NCBI GenBank assembly: GCA_025617745.1
Contig: CM046858.1
Location: 38,654,350-38,718,349 of the forward strand
Direction of reading: 5' to 3'
DNA from: Heliocidaris erythrogramma
Taxonomy: Eukaryota; Echinodermata; Echinoidea; Camarodonta; Echinometridae
DNA: 64,000 bases
Below, piece after piece: positions 53,197 through 64,000 of the stretch; the stretch's first letter is position 1; every line of letters starts with the position of its first letter. The translations under genes and the position numbers were made by a program. The notes beneath the pieces are model-generated. The model searched no databases and had not been told where the DNA came from. It saw only the letters and a list, made by a program, of their open reading frames with translations.

Positions 53197-56090
53197 GCGT
53201 TTGTTGACCCCCGAGTGACCTCATCCGAGTGTACCCATACTATACATTCCATTGTACACCAAAATGTTCGAGCGTGTTCGGCGCACGTCTGTTGTTCTTT
53301 GATCGCCCGCACAACGTGCATCCCCCCGGCCCAGGCACTACATCGCATGAGTACCCCCGGCCAATAGCCACTGAACAATGAGCCTGAACCTTGGTATTGT
53401 CCACGAGGAGAGTTTTATTGATCCCCAACTCTCTTTCAATTGACTTCCTGGGCATCTTGGTTATATAATGAGGGTGTATTGTGTATTTTTTTGTATTGTA
53501 AAGAACAGAATGTATCCCGAACATGACTCTTTTAGTGGGTTCTATGAGATACATTTACAATACATGTAAAGTAGATCAATAAACTATAGAGAGTGAATGA
53601 ATTATATTCAATTTGAAAGTGAAAAGAAAATATAAGAGCACCCAACTGTAATAGCTTTTAGTTTGCCAGGCAGAACATTTTGGACAGGAAAATGCTTTTG
53701 AAAATTATGGTGACTATTGACCTCTATTATTATTTATGTATATAATTATTGCTTGCTTTTACCCCGCCTGACAAGGAACGCCAGGTACGCCACAAGATAA
53801 AAGATAAGGAAAATGGATGAAATGAGAGCTAGAGGCGTGCGACACATTGAAAACGAAGAGAGGAAGAGGAGAACTGGGGGTGTAAAAGGGGAGGGGAGAG
53901 AGGGTGAAATATAGAGATTAAATATGATGGGCAGCGAGAGAGAGAAAATCTGAAAGGGCGAGGCCGGATAAATAGAAAATGAAGGAAATATAGAGTAAAA
54001 AAAAAAACGGGAAGGGGAGGGGCAGAGAGAGGGGAGAGGAGTGGGAGAATGAAATATAGAGAGTGAATACGATGGGCAGAGAGAGAAAGCGATATAATAA
54101 TATCATCAATTCATCATGATCATCCTAATTATATCATCATCTTGATAATCATATCGTCAAAACCATTATCTTCTTCAATGCATCAAAAAATATCATTAAG
54201 CCAAATGTTCTTCCCTACCCGACCGTAACTTTATCATTTAAGTTTAACACCGGGTTTAACACACATGATCAACACACATGATCATCATCATGATCATCTG
54301 ATATGATCATTATAGTCATCAATATCATCTTCATTAAAAAAAATATCAAGCCAACATTTTCTCTCTACCCGACCATAATTTCGTTCTTTAACACACATTG
54401 GTTCCCTTTTGAAATTCGATCTGTTTATTCCATACACATTTCGCCCATTTCGCCCGTCGCGTTGTGAAAGGTCAAAAAAAAAAAGCACAGACCTCTGTGG
54501 GCTGCATGGCTGACATATTTTTGCGCGTGTCATGACATGTGATTAACAAATGAGGTCACAAGCCCAATTTACGAATGGAAATGTTGATCGCGCGCACTCT
54601 AGACATTCTTTGGTTCCCACTGCCTTGCTTTTCACTTTCACATGAATAACGAAGGATATCATTGAGGATTTATCGCTATGCACTATTAATCTGATTTCAG
54701 TTCTATGTTCCTTCTTTGTCAAAGTTTTTTTTTTCAGGAAATTGTGTCAGATCGTGAGCGATTTTTGAAGGTTTTTGAAGGTTTGGCGAAAAACAATTTT
54801 GTCCCCCCGCCCCCCACTGAGCGACTTTTCGAGAAGCTGGAGAGACCAAAAAATACGGGTCTACCTTTTCACAAACGTTCATTTTGTACCCCCTCTTTTA
54901 CTCAATCCTGGATCCGCCTTGAATATGCATGAGTTTGTAAACTTTACGCCCGCTAATCACCCTTCACCCGCCCCCTCCCCCACTCAGTATTATTTAGGGT
55001 ACGCGTATGCTTGTTCCCTCCCTTTGAAAGCACCTATCTCAGGGCTGCCAAAATTTCTGAACCCCCCCCCCCCCTATCGCGGGCTTTTCCTGCCTTGGAG
55101 ACCCCCCTAAATTTAGAACACTGCTCAATGTACCCCCTATCTCAGGTGAGCTCTCATTCCAACCCCATATCTCAGGACAGACACCAACCCCCCCCCCCTC
55201 TCCCAAGTAAGCTGTCATGACAATACCTTGGAAGAGATGGGGGCCAGTGTTTCTACTTTTCAAAATGAAATAATCCTGGCTGAATGAGTTATCAAAACTA
55301 GCAGGAATTTCAGGAATTTGATCCTGGGATTTGATCAATTTTTCAAGATATTTCATAACCCCCCTTTTAAAAATTTCTCAGGTGTCGAAGAGAGAGAGAG
55401 AGAGAGAAACGCCCCTTTTTAATGAAATCTCCGGGTGAAAGATAAAAAAAACACGCCCTTTTTGTCGCCCCCAAAATACCCCTTTACCGGAGATTTTGGG
55501 AACACGCATGCGGTCCGTTCTACCTCCGAGTGGGGGGGGGGGGGGGGGGGGGGGGGATCGTTCACTACTCTTTGCATGATTCTTGTCCTCTCTTTCTTCT
55601 CTTTTTATCCATCTTCATTTTGTCTTCTATCTTTAACAACAAGAATGCATCAAATCATGATCTCATAACAGATTAATTGTTAACGGCATGCAGATGGATA
55701 AAAGTACTCCACGCTGACTCAATCTAGAACAGTTTAAAGCGTCTGTGATACAGACTATTGCTGACAAATTCCAGACCTTCACTCTGACAGGTTGGTCGTC
55801 CGGTGCTCGCCAATAGGCCAATTAAAAAAAAGTTGTTGACCGTGACGTCCATTTTTTCCATGAAATAATGTTAAATATAATAGACCAGAGAAAAAAGCAA
55901 TATTCTATAATTTACTTAATTACGGAGAAAATCCCAATTACGATTTTCATCTATTCCACGTGAGATATACTAGAACCAGGGAAGTGTCTCTAACACTTCC
56001 CTGCTAAGTCTTTTGTTCTGTCTATTCTTCTCTCCTTCCTCTCCTCTCTCTCCATCTTTGCTCTCTTCACGTCCTCTCCTTTCTCTCTCC
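53197..56090. other. Unassigned region with simple repeats
   Basis: Contains GA-rich tracts (53865-54070), a ~180-bp tandem duplication (54115-54250 and 54285-54420, both with CTACCCGACC), C-rich runs with CCCCTATCTCAGG repeats (55060-55200), (GA)n at 55390 and a G26 run near 55530. A small piece resembles the 29.4-kb MITE interior (54810-54850). ORFs on both strands at 53175-53378 are overlapping and unconvincing. Confidence 0.4.
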
Positions 56091-57387
56091 CTTTTTAGGT
56101 GATCTGTCGTAGTCGACAGATCACCTATTATATTCGTCAGAATTTTCTTTCTTTATTTATTATTATTATTTATTTATTTATTTTTATTTTCTCCCACTTT
56201 CTTGTTGCAACGAAATCTCAAAAACTTTTCAGTCAATTTTCATGACATTTCAGTCAGTCATCAGGTCATATAAGGTCAAGCTCCAAAATCTTTTTCAAGG
56301 TTATTAGGTCATCGTGACGTCATCCAGGCGCCATTTTGGGAAATCACATTATCAATCATATCTTCATAACGAGTCATCAAAAATAAACCATATTTGACAC
56401 ACATGAACTTCAGGTCAAGGGTCAACATAAAATGTCATTAAAATCTGTGCGCGCATCATGACGCGCACGTACGCGCGCGTCAAAATTTAAAAATGCTCCA
56501 AATCACTTTTTAATCAAATTAGGGTATTGTTCATGACATTTTAAGCATTTTAAAATTTCCTGTCCGTGCGCGTCCGCGCGCGCGTTATGCGCGCGCACAG
56601 CGCGTAGAGAACGTAAAAATGCCATTTTTTCGCATGTTTCATCTTCCTGATACTATTCTTGACAATTTCCAACTATTTACAGTCATTCTCGACCTTCCGT
56701 AATGTCGTACGAGCGCATCAAACTTTCAAATTCGTGCGCACGTCAATGGGCATTCTAATGTAAAAAGTGGTAAAAACATGCCTATCTAGAATCCGCCATA
56801 GCTCCTCAGAATGCACGGAAAACTCCAAATTCCTTTACATATTCTGAAAGCCTGGGAGTTGTAGATTTGAATTCATGTAGAAATTTTGCCGATCTCATGT
56901 TCTAACGTCATCATATTTGCATATGAACTCAAAAAAATGATTTTGAAAAAATTACGTCATCATTTTTGTATTCATTTGCTAATATTTCAGTAAAAAGTAG
57001 TCAATTTTCTTCCAAATTTCGATATGTTATAGCTGAGACAATTCTCTACAAGATTAGTCTCGACCACTTTTCATTTTGATGGCGTCATCACAGTGAAATT
57101 TTCAATCAAAAATGCCATGTCAGAATTTCCCCTTTTTGCGTGTTATGTCTATGGAAGATGATTTTTTTTCGAAACATGAATCTACATGACATCGTTCTCT
57201 GAGCAGTATCTCAGTCATTTTTGGTCTATTTCCTTCCAGATTTTAATATGTTGTAGCTGAGACTATAAGCTTTCATTAGGCTGGTCTCCAAATTTTGATC
57301 AGATGTCGGGATCATGCCCTATTTTGAACTACCAAATGGGATTCGAGAATCCTGTTTTTCGTTTACGTGTTATCTCTATGGGAAATA

Positions 57388-57455
57388 TTTTAGTCTATCG
57401 GTAAAGCACATGACTACCATGGTCAAGGTACCTGGTTCGATCCCCGTGGCCAATT
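57388..57455 (+). other. tRNA-like B-box sequence followed by poly-T
   Basis: TCTATCGGTAAAGCAC (A-box-like), GGTTCGATCC (B box) and then a T19 run. Stems are incomplete. Probably a SINE-like pol III remnant. Confidence 0.3.
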
Positions 57456-57917
57456 TTTTTTTTTTTTTTTTTTTGCTTCTTTTTGCCTTTCATTTTACCA
57501 TCCTCTTCGACTATTATAACATAAACAATTACAAACCATGTAATAAAATGCCTTATTTTCCGTATTATGTCTATTAGAAAGTAGTGTGCAGTAGTTTGTG
57601 TACAACCCTATGGAAATTTTGATTCCCTGTCGTGTATGAGAGCTATGGGGTTTATCTCCCAAGTATCCTGCAATATCAAATCGTCCTATTTGATTTCACA
57701 ATTTCTCAAAATTGGCTTGGTCAATTATCTTCAAATTTTTGTCAGTCATCAGTCCTAATAAGGTCAAGTTCTCGCATCTTTTTCAAGGTCATCAGATTAT
57801 TGTGACGTCATCCAAGCGCCATTTTTGTAAAAATCAACTAATGATTGTATCTTCTTCACGAAATGTCATCTCTCTTTCATTTTTGGCATGGCTAAGGTCA
57901 ATGTCATTTCAGTCATG

Positions 57918-58475
57918 GTCATCACCATTATCATTATCATCATCATGATTATCATCAACATCATTATCATCATCACTGTGATGATATTCATGATGATGAT
58001 GTTGATTATCATCAACATCATTATCATCATTACTGTCATGATGATATAATGATCATCATCGTTATCATCAACATCATTATCATCACCACTGTCATGATAT
58101 AATGATCATCATCATGATTATCATCAACATCATTATCATCATCACTGTCATGATGATATAATGATCATTATCATCAACATCATTATCATCATTACTGTCA
58201 TGATGATATAATGATCATCATCGTTATCACCAACATCATTATCATCACCACTGTCATGATATAATGATCATCATCATGATTATCATCAACATCATTATCA
58301 TCATCACTGTCATGATGATATAATGATCATTACCATCAACATCATTATCATCACTGTCATGATATAATCATTATCATGATTATCATCAACATCATTATCA
58401 TTACTGTCATGATGATAATCATGATGATGATGATGATTATCATCAACATCATTATCATCATTGTCATGATATCCA
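57918..58475. repeat. ATC-rich minisatellite with ~100-bp higher-order period
   Basis: Blocks of CATCATTATCATCATCACTG followed by TCATGATGATATAATGATCA recur about six times, with orientation-symmetric ATGATCAT words that can fold. Any ORF here only reads the repeat (Asp/His-rich). Confidence 0.85.
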
Positions 58476-58984
58476 CGAATCATCCAAAATTCATGTTCAC
58501 ACACTTTATGTCCCATTGAAACAAAGGGGGCGCTATTTCACTAATAATGTAGTAGCTAGAGCCTACGAATTGAAAATGCTAGGAAAGGGCTGAAATCATA
58601 AAAATCTTGATTAGATTCATTATAATTAATGTCCTCGTGATATCAACGTCATCTTTCACATTATCATTTTGTCATTCGTCTTCGTCAAAAATATCAAGAT
58701 CAAGACAGATCACCTAATTCGTCTTCAGTGACGAATTCAATGTCTAGTTAATTCTATTATTTTTCCATTTATTCTTTTTCGTATCCAGTTTTTTTATCTC
58801 AAATCTTGTCTCTTATTACCGATTTACCAAACAGTTGAAAAAAATTGATTCTCTTTACATTATCATTCATGATTCACTTCATATACCATAATTTTCTTTT
58901 CTTTTCTTCTCATCTTTCTTTCAGTCTCTCTGCACATCTCCCAACAATCTTTCTCCTTTATATCTCGATCGCTTTCCTCCAACA

Positions 58985-59420
58985 AGTCATGTGGCAGAAC
59001 CAAAACAATGACATTCCTTATCAAATCGCATGGCAGTTTGTTTACAAATTAATACAGAGCAAAAATCAAAAAGCCTGTCAGACAGCTGGAACCCAAGCTG
59101 GGTGTCACATTACAGATACAAGTACATGTACGGGCGACCTAAGCTAACAGCAAACTCTCGTTTGCTATTGGCTGGTGAAGAATGATCTTTGGACTTTGAA
59201 GCTACAAACCAATCCAAGCACATGATGGGTGTGCAGTGAGAGTGACATGTGGGCGTGGTCATCCAGACCACGTGGATGTTATAGTCTGCAAGACTGATCC
59301 TGAATTTATGTGGAACGTGGCTTGTCTGGACCTCGGACAGCAAGATCACGGACTGTGTGAAATATATCACTGTATGGACAAGGGTCACAAGGCCGAGGTC
59401 ACTATGAAGATTCAGTGTAC
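58985..59420 (+). CDS. Possible cysteine-rich coding exon pair, unrecognised
   Basis: Two neighbouring open stretches: 58988-59146 (VMWQNQNNDIPYQIAWQF ... CQTAGTQAGCHITDTSTC) and 59231-59430 (VRVTCGRGHPDHVDVIVC ... GLCEIYHCMDKGHKAEV ... CTCSQ). The second is preceded by GTGTGCAG (acceptor) and followed by CAA|GTAGGT (weak donor). The dense, spaced cysteines suggest an extracellular domain. The first ends in TAA without a clear donor. It may be a fragment of a host gene or chance; no family is recognised. Confidence 0.22.
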
Positions 59421-59796
59421 ATGTAGTCAAGTAGGTTTTATTGTCAACATTTTCTCTCATACAAAACATAAAATAAAATTGACATGAATATCATAGATGT
59501 AATAATTAAACTCGTCTAAAAAGAAAAAAATAATGAAAGAGATGATGCATCATTTTTCGATTGTCTCAAATGTGGCAAGAATGCTTCGTCTGCTTTGTCC
59601 AAAAAAGATCGTGACCGAGTTTTCAAAAAAAGGGTGAATGTACGAAGAATTGCGTCATGCACTTGAATACATGAAGCGTGTGTGTGAGTGTGTATAGATC
59701 ACCAATCATGACGGGAAATGAACTGCTTTGCGGATTTTACTTCTGTTGCTTTTTATTTTTATCCTTGACTAAATCCTTTCTTTTCGTAACTAATTT

Positions 59797-60180
59797 TCCG
59801 TTAGAAAGTATGAACTGTAGTTTGGCATGAAAGAGCAAGCGAGTTTAATATGGGGGGGGGGGGGATTTTCACGGAGGCGAGTTCAGCTGTAGATGATGTA
59901 GCTTCTTAAAGAATTAAAACAAGCATATCAGAGAAGCGACCATGCTGCATACACATAAATGCTTTCTAGTGAAAATGTAGTGTGATTATCAAACTTGAAG
60001 CCGTAGCAGAACGGGATAATTAAGTGAGAAAAAAATTATTGTCATGAATTAAAAACGATTGCAGAGCCACACTGCTGAGTCAAATATAATCTGAGCGAGC
60101 CATGCCATTATTGGTACATGTTACTGATTTTCCGTTAGAAAATATGAACTGTAGTTTGGCATGAAAGAGCAAGTGAGTTA
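59797..60180. repeat. Duplicated ~330-bp segment (two copies of the CCGTTAGAAA block)
   Basis: TTTTCCGTTAGAAAGTATGAACTG...GAAAGAGCAAGCGAG (59797) recurs at 60127. The part AAGCATATCAGAGAAGCGACC...TGGTACATGTTACTG (59922-60126) recurs directly at 61499-61692. Non-coding. Confidence 0.8.
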
Positions 60181-60318
60181 AATGTGGGGTGGGTTTTTTC
60201 ACCACCGGCGGATTCAAAAACTTAGGGGTGCTGTTTATAAGAACGTTATTTACAGTATCTCGCTGCGTTCATTCTAGCTAGCTATACTTTTAGATTCTTA
60301 TAGAACTAAAACAAGTAA

Positions 60319-61493
60319 CAGGCCTTCACGTTTAGAATTTGGGTGGAGCTCCATAAATCACACTCCTTATTTTCTCGAGGAGCTCAATTGAGCTCCTTAC
60401 AATCACTCTCCCGAGATTTTTGAGGAGCTCAATTAAATAAAAAGGTGCTAAAATGCCAATTTTCCATGAATTTGAAATTCCGTATTTCGATTTCACGATT
60501 TGGCAGAGCTGTCAACCTTGTGCAACCAAAAAAAGGAATCATCATCATGATGGCAAAAATAAAAAGGAATTTACAGCAAAAAAAAATACCTGGCTTCAAT
60601 AAATTAAAAGTTCAAACAAAACTACCCTCGCGCGACATACTTCCAATCCATTGCAAAAATGCTCATTTCTTATGCTGAAATGTCTCGTCACATTTTTCCC
60701 TTTGATGTGTGCTCACTCACGCATTATATACTAAATTGGATCATATTGATTTTTACACACACAAGCTAGACAGATAGATCAGAAACATTCCTGACAAATT
60801 GCATTGCTGGAAACCAACTTGTTAAAAAGTTAAAATTATAAATTAGCCTAGGCCTATTATATACTAACTTACACATGCAAAATGCAAATTCAACGCCTTC
60901 TGTGCTTGGCTTTATGAAAGGAAATCGTTGTTTGTAATGCTCTTTAAACTTCTGTGACCGTTTTCCACTCATTTTGATCAAATCCTCTCTAGTTTCGCGA
61001 AATAATTCCGTTAAATCCACGATCTTGACAAAGCCGGTGCGCAGTTCAGCAAGCGTTAATACATTGCCCCACATATAGAGATCGGTGCTGTGCTTACATG
61101 CGTTTTGCATGGCGTGTACGCTACGTGGGCACCGCTGCATGCGAATTCGCAGTCACACGACCCAGTCACACAACGGAAGAGCGATCGAAACTTGCGTTAT
61201 TTGAATGATATACCGTACATGTACCATCGATCAGTTTGGGGTCGGTTTCGTCGGTGGGACTGTAACATTACGTGTATCGATAGCTCAAACCCGGAAGTCA
61301 TAGACAACACTGTATTTTCGTATACATCTACACAAAAATGATTTTTCAAGTCGAGTTGCTCCAAGTCGAGTTGCTCCGAGTCCGAGTTGTATTTGCAACA
61401 AATAAGGAGCGCTGTCGTTAGTGCTCCTGACTATGGCTTGAGGAGCGCGGTAGGAGCGCCAGCGCGATCGCGCTCCTCAAAAATGAAGGCCTG
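60319..61493 (-). mobile_element. hAT-like DNA transposon, non-autonomous, 1.18 kb
   Basis: Terminal inverted repeats CAGGCCTTCA (60319-60328) and TGAAGGCCTG (61484-61493). Flanking 8-bp words ACAAGTAA and CTAAGTAA agree at 6 of 8 positions. It sits between two copies of a duplicated segment, whose uninterrupted version (59905-59930) shows the empty site. CAG-starting termini and 8-bp duplications are hAT traits. It carries one zinc-finger-like exon and no transposase catalytic core. Confidence 0.6.
60890..61140 (-). CDS. Zinc-finger exon of hAT-related transposase (KIAA1586/ZNF862-like N-terminus)
   Basis: The minus-strand frame from ATG at 61140 reads ...SGKRSQKFKEHYKQRFPFI, then KPSTEGVEFAFCMC. 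The pattern QKFK..Y...FPfi.pS..G..yAfC..C is the TTF/BED-like finger start of hAT-related proteins such as ZNF862 and KIAA1586. A splice donor-like TGT|GTAAGTT lies right at the cysteine pair (60890), so the finger would be completed by a missing exon. The first 50 residues are unassigned. The position inside a hAT-like element supports a transposon origin. Confidence 0.45.
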
Positions 61494-62200
61494 CTAAGTA
61501 AGCATATCAGAGAAGCGACCATGCTGCACGCACAGAAATGCTTCCTCGTGAAAATGTAGTATGATTATCAAACTTGACAGGCTAATTAAGTGAGAAAAAA
61601 AATTATTGTCATGAATTAAAAACGATTTGCAGAGCCACACTGCTGAGTCAAATATAATCTGAGCGAGCCATGCCATTATTGGTACATGTTACTGGCATCT
61701 TGAACCGACGCAGCTCTCCTCCATCCTGACGGGCGCCACTGCACTGCACTTAAACTCTGCTCGTGACCCACGCCAGCGAGAAGGCGGGCTGAATTGCACA
61801 TCCACGTTTAACGAGACGCACTTGTGCAATTTTACATCCGGGAATTTTGTCAATGTATCGAGGAACGCGCGTGCATGCAACGTGACCATCGCCTTTTCAC
61901 CTGTTACATTTGTAAGCCGAGGTACGAAGCAGCGGACCGAATCATTTAACGTTCGTGTGTGTGCGAATCACTACCCGCTGTTCAAAGGCTCGCTGCTGCA
62001 GTTCCGTGTCCGATCATGTTACTCACGCTACCGACAGCCGGATGCGGGGGATTAGCTCTGTGTGGTGTTAACGTGAGCTTGAAATCTCTGACTGGTACTG
62101 TAGCTACATTGCTATACTTCGTGTGTATAATGTAGGCAGTCATACACCTCAACTTTTTAAAACACCACTGCACAAAAGTCACAAACATTCACTCAAAATC
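61494..62200. other. Second copy of the duplicated segment, then an unassigned CpG-rich stretch
   Basis: 61499-61692 repeats 59922-60126. From 61693 to 62110 the DNA is GC-richer, with overlapping 66-77 codon frames on both strands, none recognised. It shares ~32 bp (GTGAGCTTGAAATCTCTGAC region) with 44020-44055 inverted. Confidence 0.4.
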
Positions 62201-62780
62201 GGCATTTAATTTGCAAAAACCGACCCCAAGATATTCAAGAAATACAATAAATTCAACTCACCAATGTTGGAAAAGATATTTCCAAAAATGAAATCCGTAA
62301 TTTACTGTTGATTCTCGCGAAACGAGCTATCGGAGTCATTGTGTACATTTCCTGGTCGCCGCGGGCGCTGACATCTCCCCAAAAGAGTTTTGTCCTCAAA
62401 AATTTGGTCCCTATGGCATACACGGAAAAGTTCCGATTTTCTGTGTGCGCGATCGTAAAGATCGATGTGCGCTTGCGATCCCGAGTTTCTTCGTGGACAA
62501 AAATTATATTGGCTGATTTTAGTCTAAGACATCTGCAGTTTGTAAACAACACGCGATCGCGAAACAAATCGGCGGGGATTTCTCCGGTTTTGGACACGAT
62601 TTTGACTTTGGATTTTGCTGAAAATATCAAGAGTTCTTCCTAATTGCCATTTGATGTAGGAGTGAGATTTTTAAGGGCTGAATTTGAAAGCAAGTATTTA
62701 AAATATTTTATTTTTCCCCCCATACCTTTAGTACATGCGACAGAAAATACCAACTATTTTACAGTAATGTACCCGTGAGT
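62201..62780. other. Unassigned stretch with opposed open frames
   Basis: Open frames of 125 (minus, 62253-62630) and 111 codons (plus, 62308-62643) overlap almost completely; CGATCG words are frequent. Neither has a recognisable domain, so at most one is real and perhaps neither. Confidence 0.3.
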
Positions 62781-62794
62781 GCGCACAGTGTCAG

Positions 62795-63150
62795 ACGTAG
62801 GCGTAGCCAGGACTAAAAAGAAATGGGCTATACCTTTTACATCATGAAGCTAGGTGTTTTATTCCGCCAATCTAACTGCGCACGGTTAGCAGGTCATAAA
62901 AAATGGGCTGGAAAATCCCTTTTCCGTCGGGTTCTTCACCACTAGCCTCCTAGCCTAGCCAGGATTGGCTTCGTGAATGTAAAAAAAAAAAAAATGGCTA
63001 TACGCCTTCTACATCACGAAGCCAGGCGTTCTTACCCAGCAATCTAACTGCGCACGGGTTAGCAGGACTGGAAAATGCCCTGAAATATCACTTTTCTGAT
63101 AACTCCCACGACCGATAGCTCCTTCACCACAGCGTATCCTCCTAGGAAAA
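62795..63150. repeat. ~180-bp imperfect tandem duplication
   Basis: GCGTAGCCAGGA...GGGCTATAC...TACATCATGAAGC...CAATCTAACTGCGCACGG occurs from ~62798 and again from ~62955, followed by copies of GGAAAATCCC/GGAAAATGCC. Such 'tagccagga' sequences begin many dispersed repeats in this window. Confidence 0.7.
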
Positions 63151-63192
63151 CGTTTAGAATTAGAATGTCTTTTTGATCGTACGTATTTTTAC

Positions 63193-63350
63193 AAAAAAAT
63201 CCAAAAAAGATCGTAAGAAATTTCCGAAAACTCGCCAGTGTTTGTGTGTATCCATGCCTCCTCTTGTCATGCAGATAAGGCATGACAATGGATACACACA
63301 AACACTGGTGAGTTTTCGGAAATTTCTTACGATCTTTTTTGGATTTTTTT
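63193..63350. repeat. Long near-perfect hairpin (63-bp arms)
   Basis: Left arm 63193-63255 and right arm 63288-63350 are reverse complements with one mismatch (CTCGCCAG/CTGGTGAG). The 32-bp loop has its own 9-bp stem (TTGTCATGC/GCATGACAA). An RNA from either strand would form an almost fully paired stem. ORFs across it on both strands are palindrome artefacts. Confidence 0.9.
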
Positions 63351-63359
63351 GTCATTACA

Positions 63360-64000
63360 ATGTACCTGTAACAGTCCTTTTGTGAGGAAATGTCCTCATT
63401 TTTAGGAAAGTAATATATTTTTTGTTTCCAGACTATGAGACAATATTAATTATTCATTAGATTAGATACATGGTAATGATGTGAATGACTGAAACTTTGT
63501 TCTTTTGTTAAAAAGTTTAATTAAAGTTAATAAAGTAGCATTTTGACTAAACATACTTAAAAGCTACTCTGAATAATTTTAAAGAGTAGATCTAAATGTT
63601 AATAAACTTGACCATGTTAATTATTTAATTGAGAATACAAATTCTCCTTTCCCAAAGTGTGTCAGATAGCTTCTATTTTTTGGATATTCTCTTTTTTTTT
63701 GGTAGGAGGTGGGGGGAAAGTATTCTACATTTATCAGGTAGCTTCAAGTTTTCATATAAACACAAAACAAGTTATCATTTTGATGTTCTCATGGGTGATC
63801 GTCACTAGTACATGTATGCAATTGGGGTAAAGGCCATGGTGCAATAATCCCCCCTACATGTATAAAGTGCAATGATTGCAATGTGGATCAGAACCAACAA
63901 CGTCACAAATCAGAGAATGTGGAAGGAAAAGGCATGGTGGTGTAAACTTACAAACTTATTGTGTGAACTTACTTCACAGACCATCCATATCCTGCTAATG
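63360..64000. other. No feature recognised at the right edge
   Basis: AT-rich, with a T-run/G-run patch near 63690-63715 and ACATGTA words at 63810 and 63855. No ORF above background. Confidence 0.4.

Larger units (their letters stand above)
56097..58747. mobile_element. Candidate Helitron/Helentron-like element
   Basis: The left end has a palindrome AGGTGATCTGTC...GACAGATCACCT (56097-56126), and the right part repeats GACAGATCACCTAATTCGTC (58703-58722). The right end has an 8-bp-stem hairpin (AATTCGTC/GACGAATT, 58716-58737) followed ten bases later by CTAG and then T, the pattern of Helitron 3' ends. No Rep/helicase ORF is present; the interior is AT-rich with CpG-rich palindromes (56440-56600), a tRNA-like piece and an ATC minisatellite. 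The left boundary is uncertain. Confidence 0.45.

Noticed and set aside
53175-53554. Overlapping ORFs on both strands next to the foldback element
   Set aside because: They are mutually antisense and one crosses the element boundary. No domain or splice context supports either.
58310-58516. 68-codon Asp/His/Asn-rich minus ORF
   Set aside because: Translation of the ATC minisatellite.
62253-62643. Opposed 125- and 111-codon ORFs
   Set aside because: They overlap completely and neither shows a domain or splice signals I trust. Listed only as an unassigned stretch.
63059-63385. 98- and 70-codon ORFs on opposite strands with near-identical peptides
   Set aside because: The similarity is produced by the long palindrome at 63193-63350.

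Overview
The window looks like animal genomic DNA, most likely from an echinoderm, with a sea urchin as the best guess. The evidence is the low GC content, long mononucleotide and microsatellite tracts, frequent ACATGTACAT words, DIRS, Ty3/Gypsy, Penelope-like and hAT-like transposon remains, and an AID/APOBEC-like deaminase family of the kind reported from invertebrate deuterostomes. There is no bacterial or phage character, and no complete ordinary host gene is recognised outside the deaminase array.

From 1 to about 22,507 lies a head-to-tail array of a ~2.2 kb unit. The first edge is outside the window and the array decays at its right end. Each intact unit encodes a 379-residue protein on the + strand with an AID/APOBEC-type zinc-deaminase core (H72-A-E74, then S103-C-C105-x-x-C108) and a ~200-residue C-terminal half I cannot assign. 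Units 1-5, 7 and 8 are intact, unit 6 is frameshifted and unit 9 is truncated. Each unit also carries a short LINE reverse-transcriptase relic downstream of the deaminase. Units 7 and 8 share amino-acid changes and a MITE at the same site, so they are recent duplicates of each other. A decayed, internally deleted DIRS-like element (12,622-15,287) interrupts unit 6, and unit 9 is broken by a 930-bp insertion and then by a second DIRS-like element.

From 22,508 to 33,110 lie retroelements on the minus strand. First comes a DIRS-like element (gag, RT, RNase H, one inverted terminus, recombinase missing). Next is a decayed Ty3/Gypsy element (gag, protease piece, integrase; RT lost). Last is a set of 335-343 bp LTR-like repeats, three of them in an LTR-523 bp-LTR-524 bp-LTR tandem. 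From 33,280 to 37,850 two families of dispersed repeats form a large, order-permuted inverted repeat. From 37,850 to 45,190 the DNA is AT-rich and mostly unassigned, with one degenerate ~310-bp tandem repeat.

From 45,195 to 53,187 lies an 8-kb foldback-type element. It has long inverted arms made largely of tandem repeats and is bounded by a perfect 9-bp direct repeat. Its centre holds palindromes derived from Penelope-like elements, a Penelope GIY-YIG fragment and a degenerate tRNA-like gene. The right end of the window holds a candidate Helitron-like terminus (58,716-58,747), an ATC minisatellite, a hAT-like element with a zinc-finger exon (60,319-61,493), local duplications and a long near-perfect hairpin (63,193-63,350).

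The most interesting system is the homogenised deaminase array. It suggests a dosage-amplified or fast-evolving DNA/RNA-editing enzyme, possibly for innate immunity. That role is inferred from the family, not shown by the sequence.
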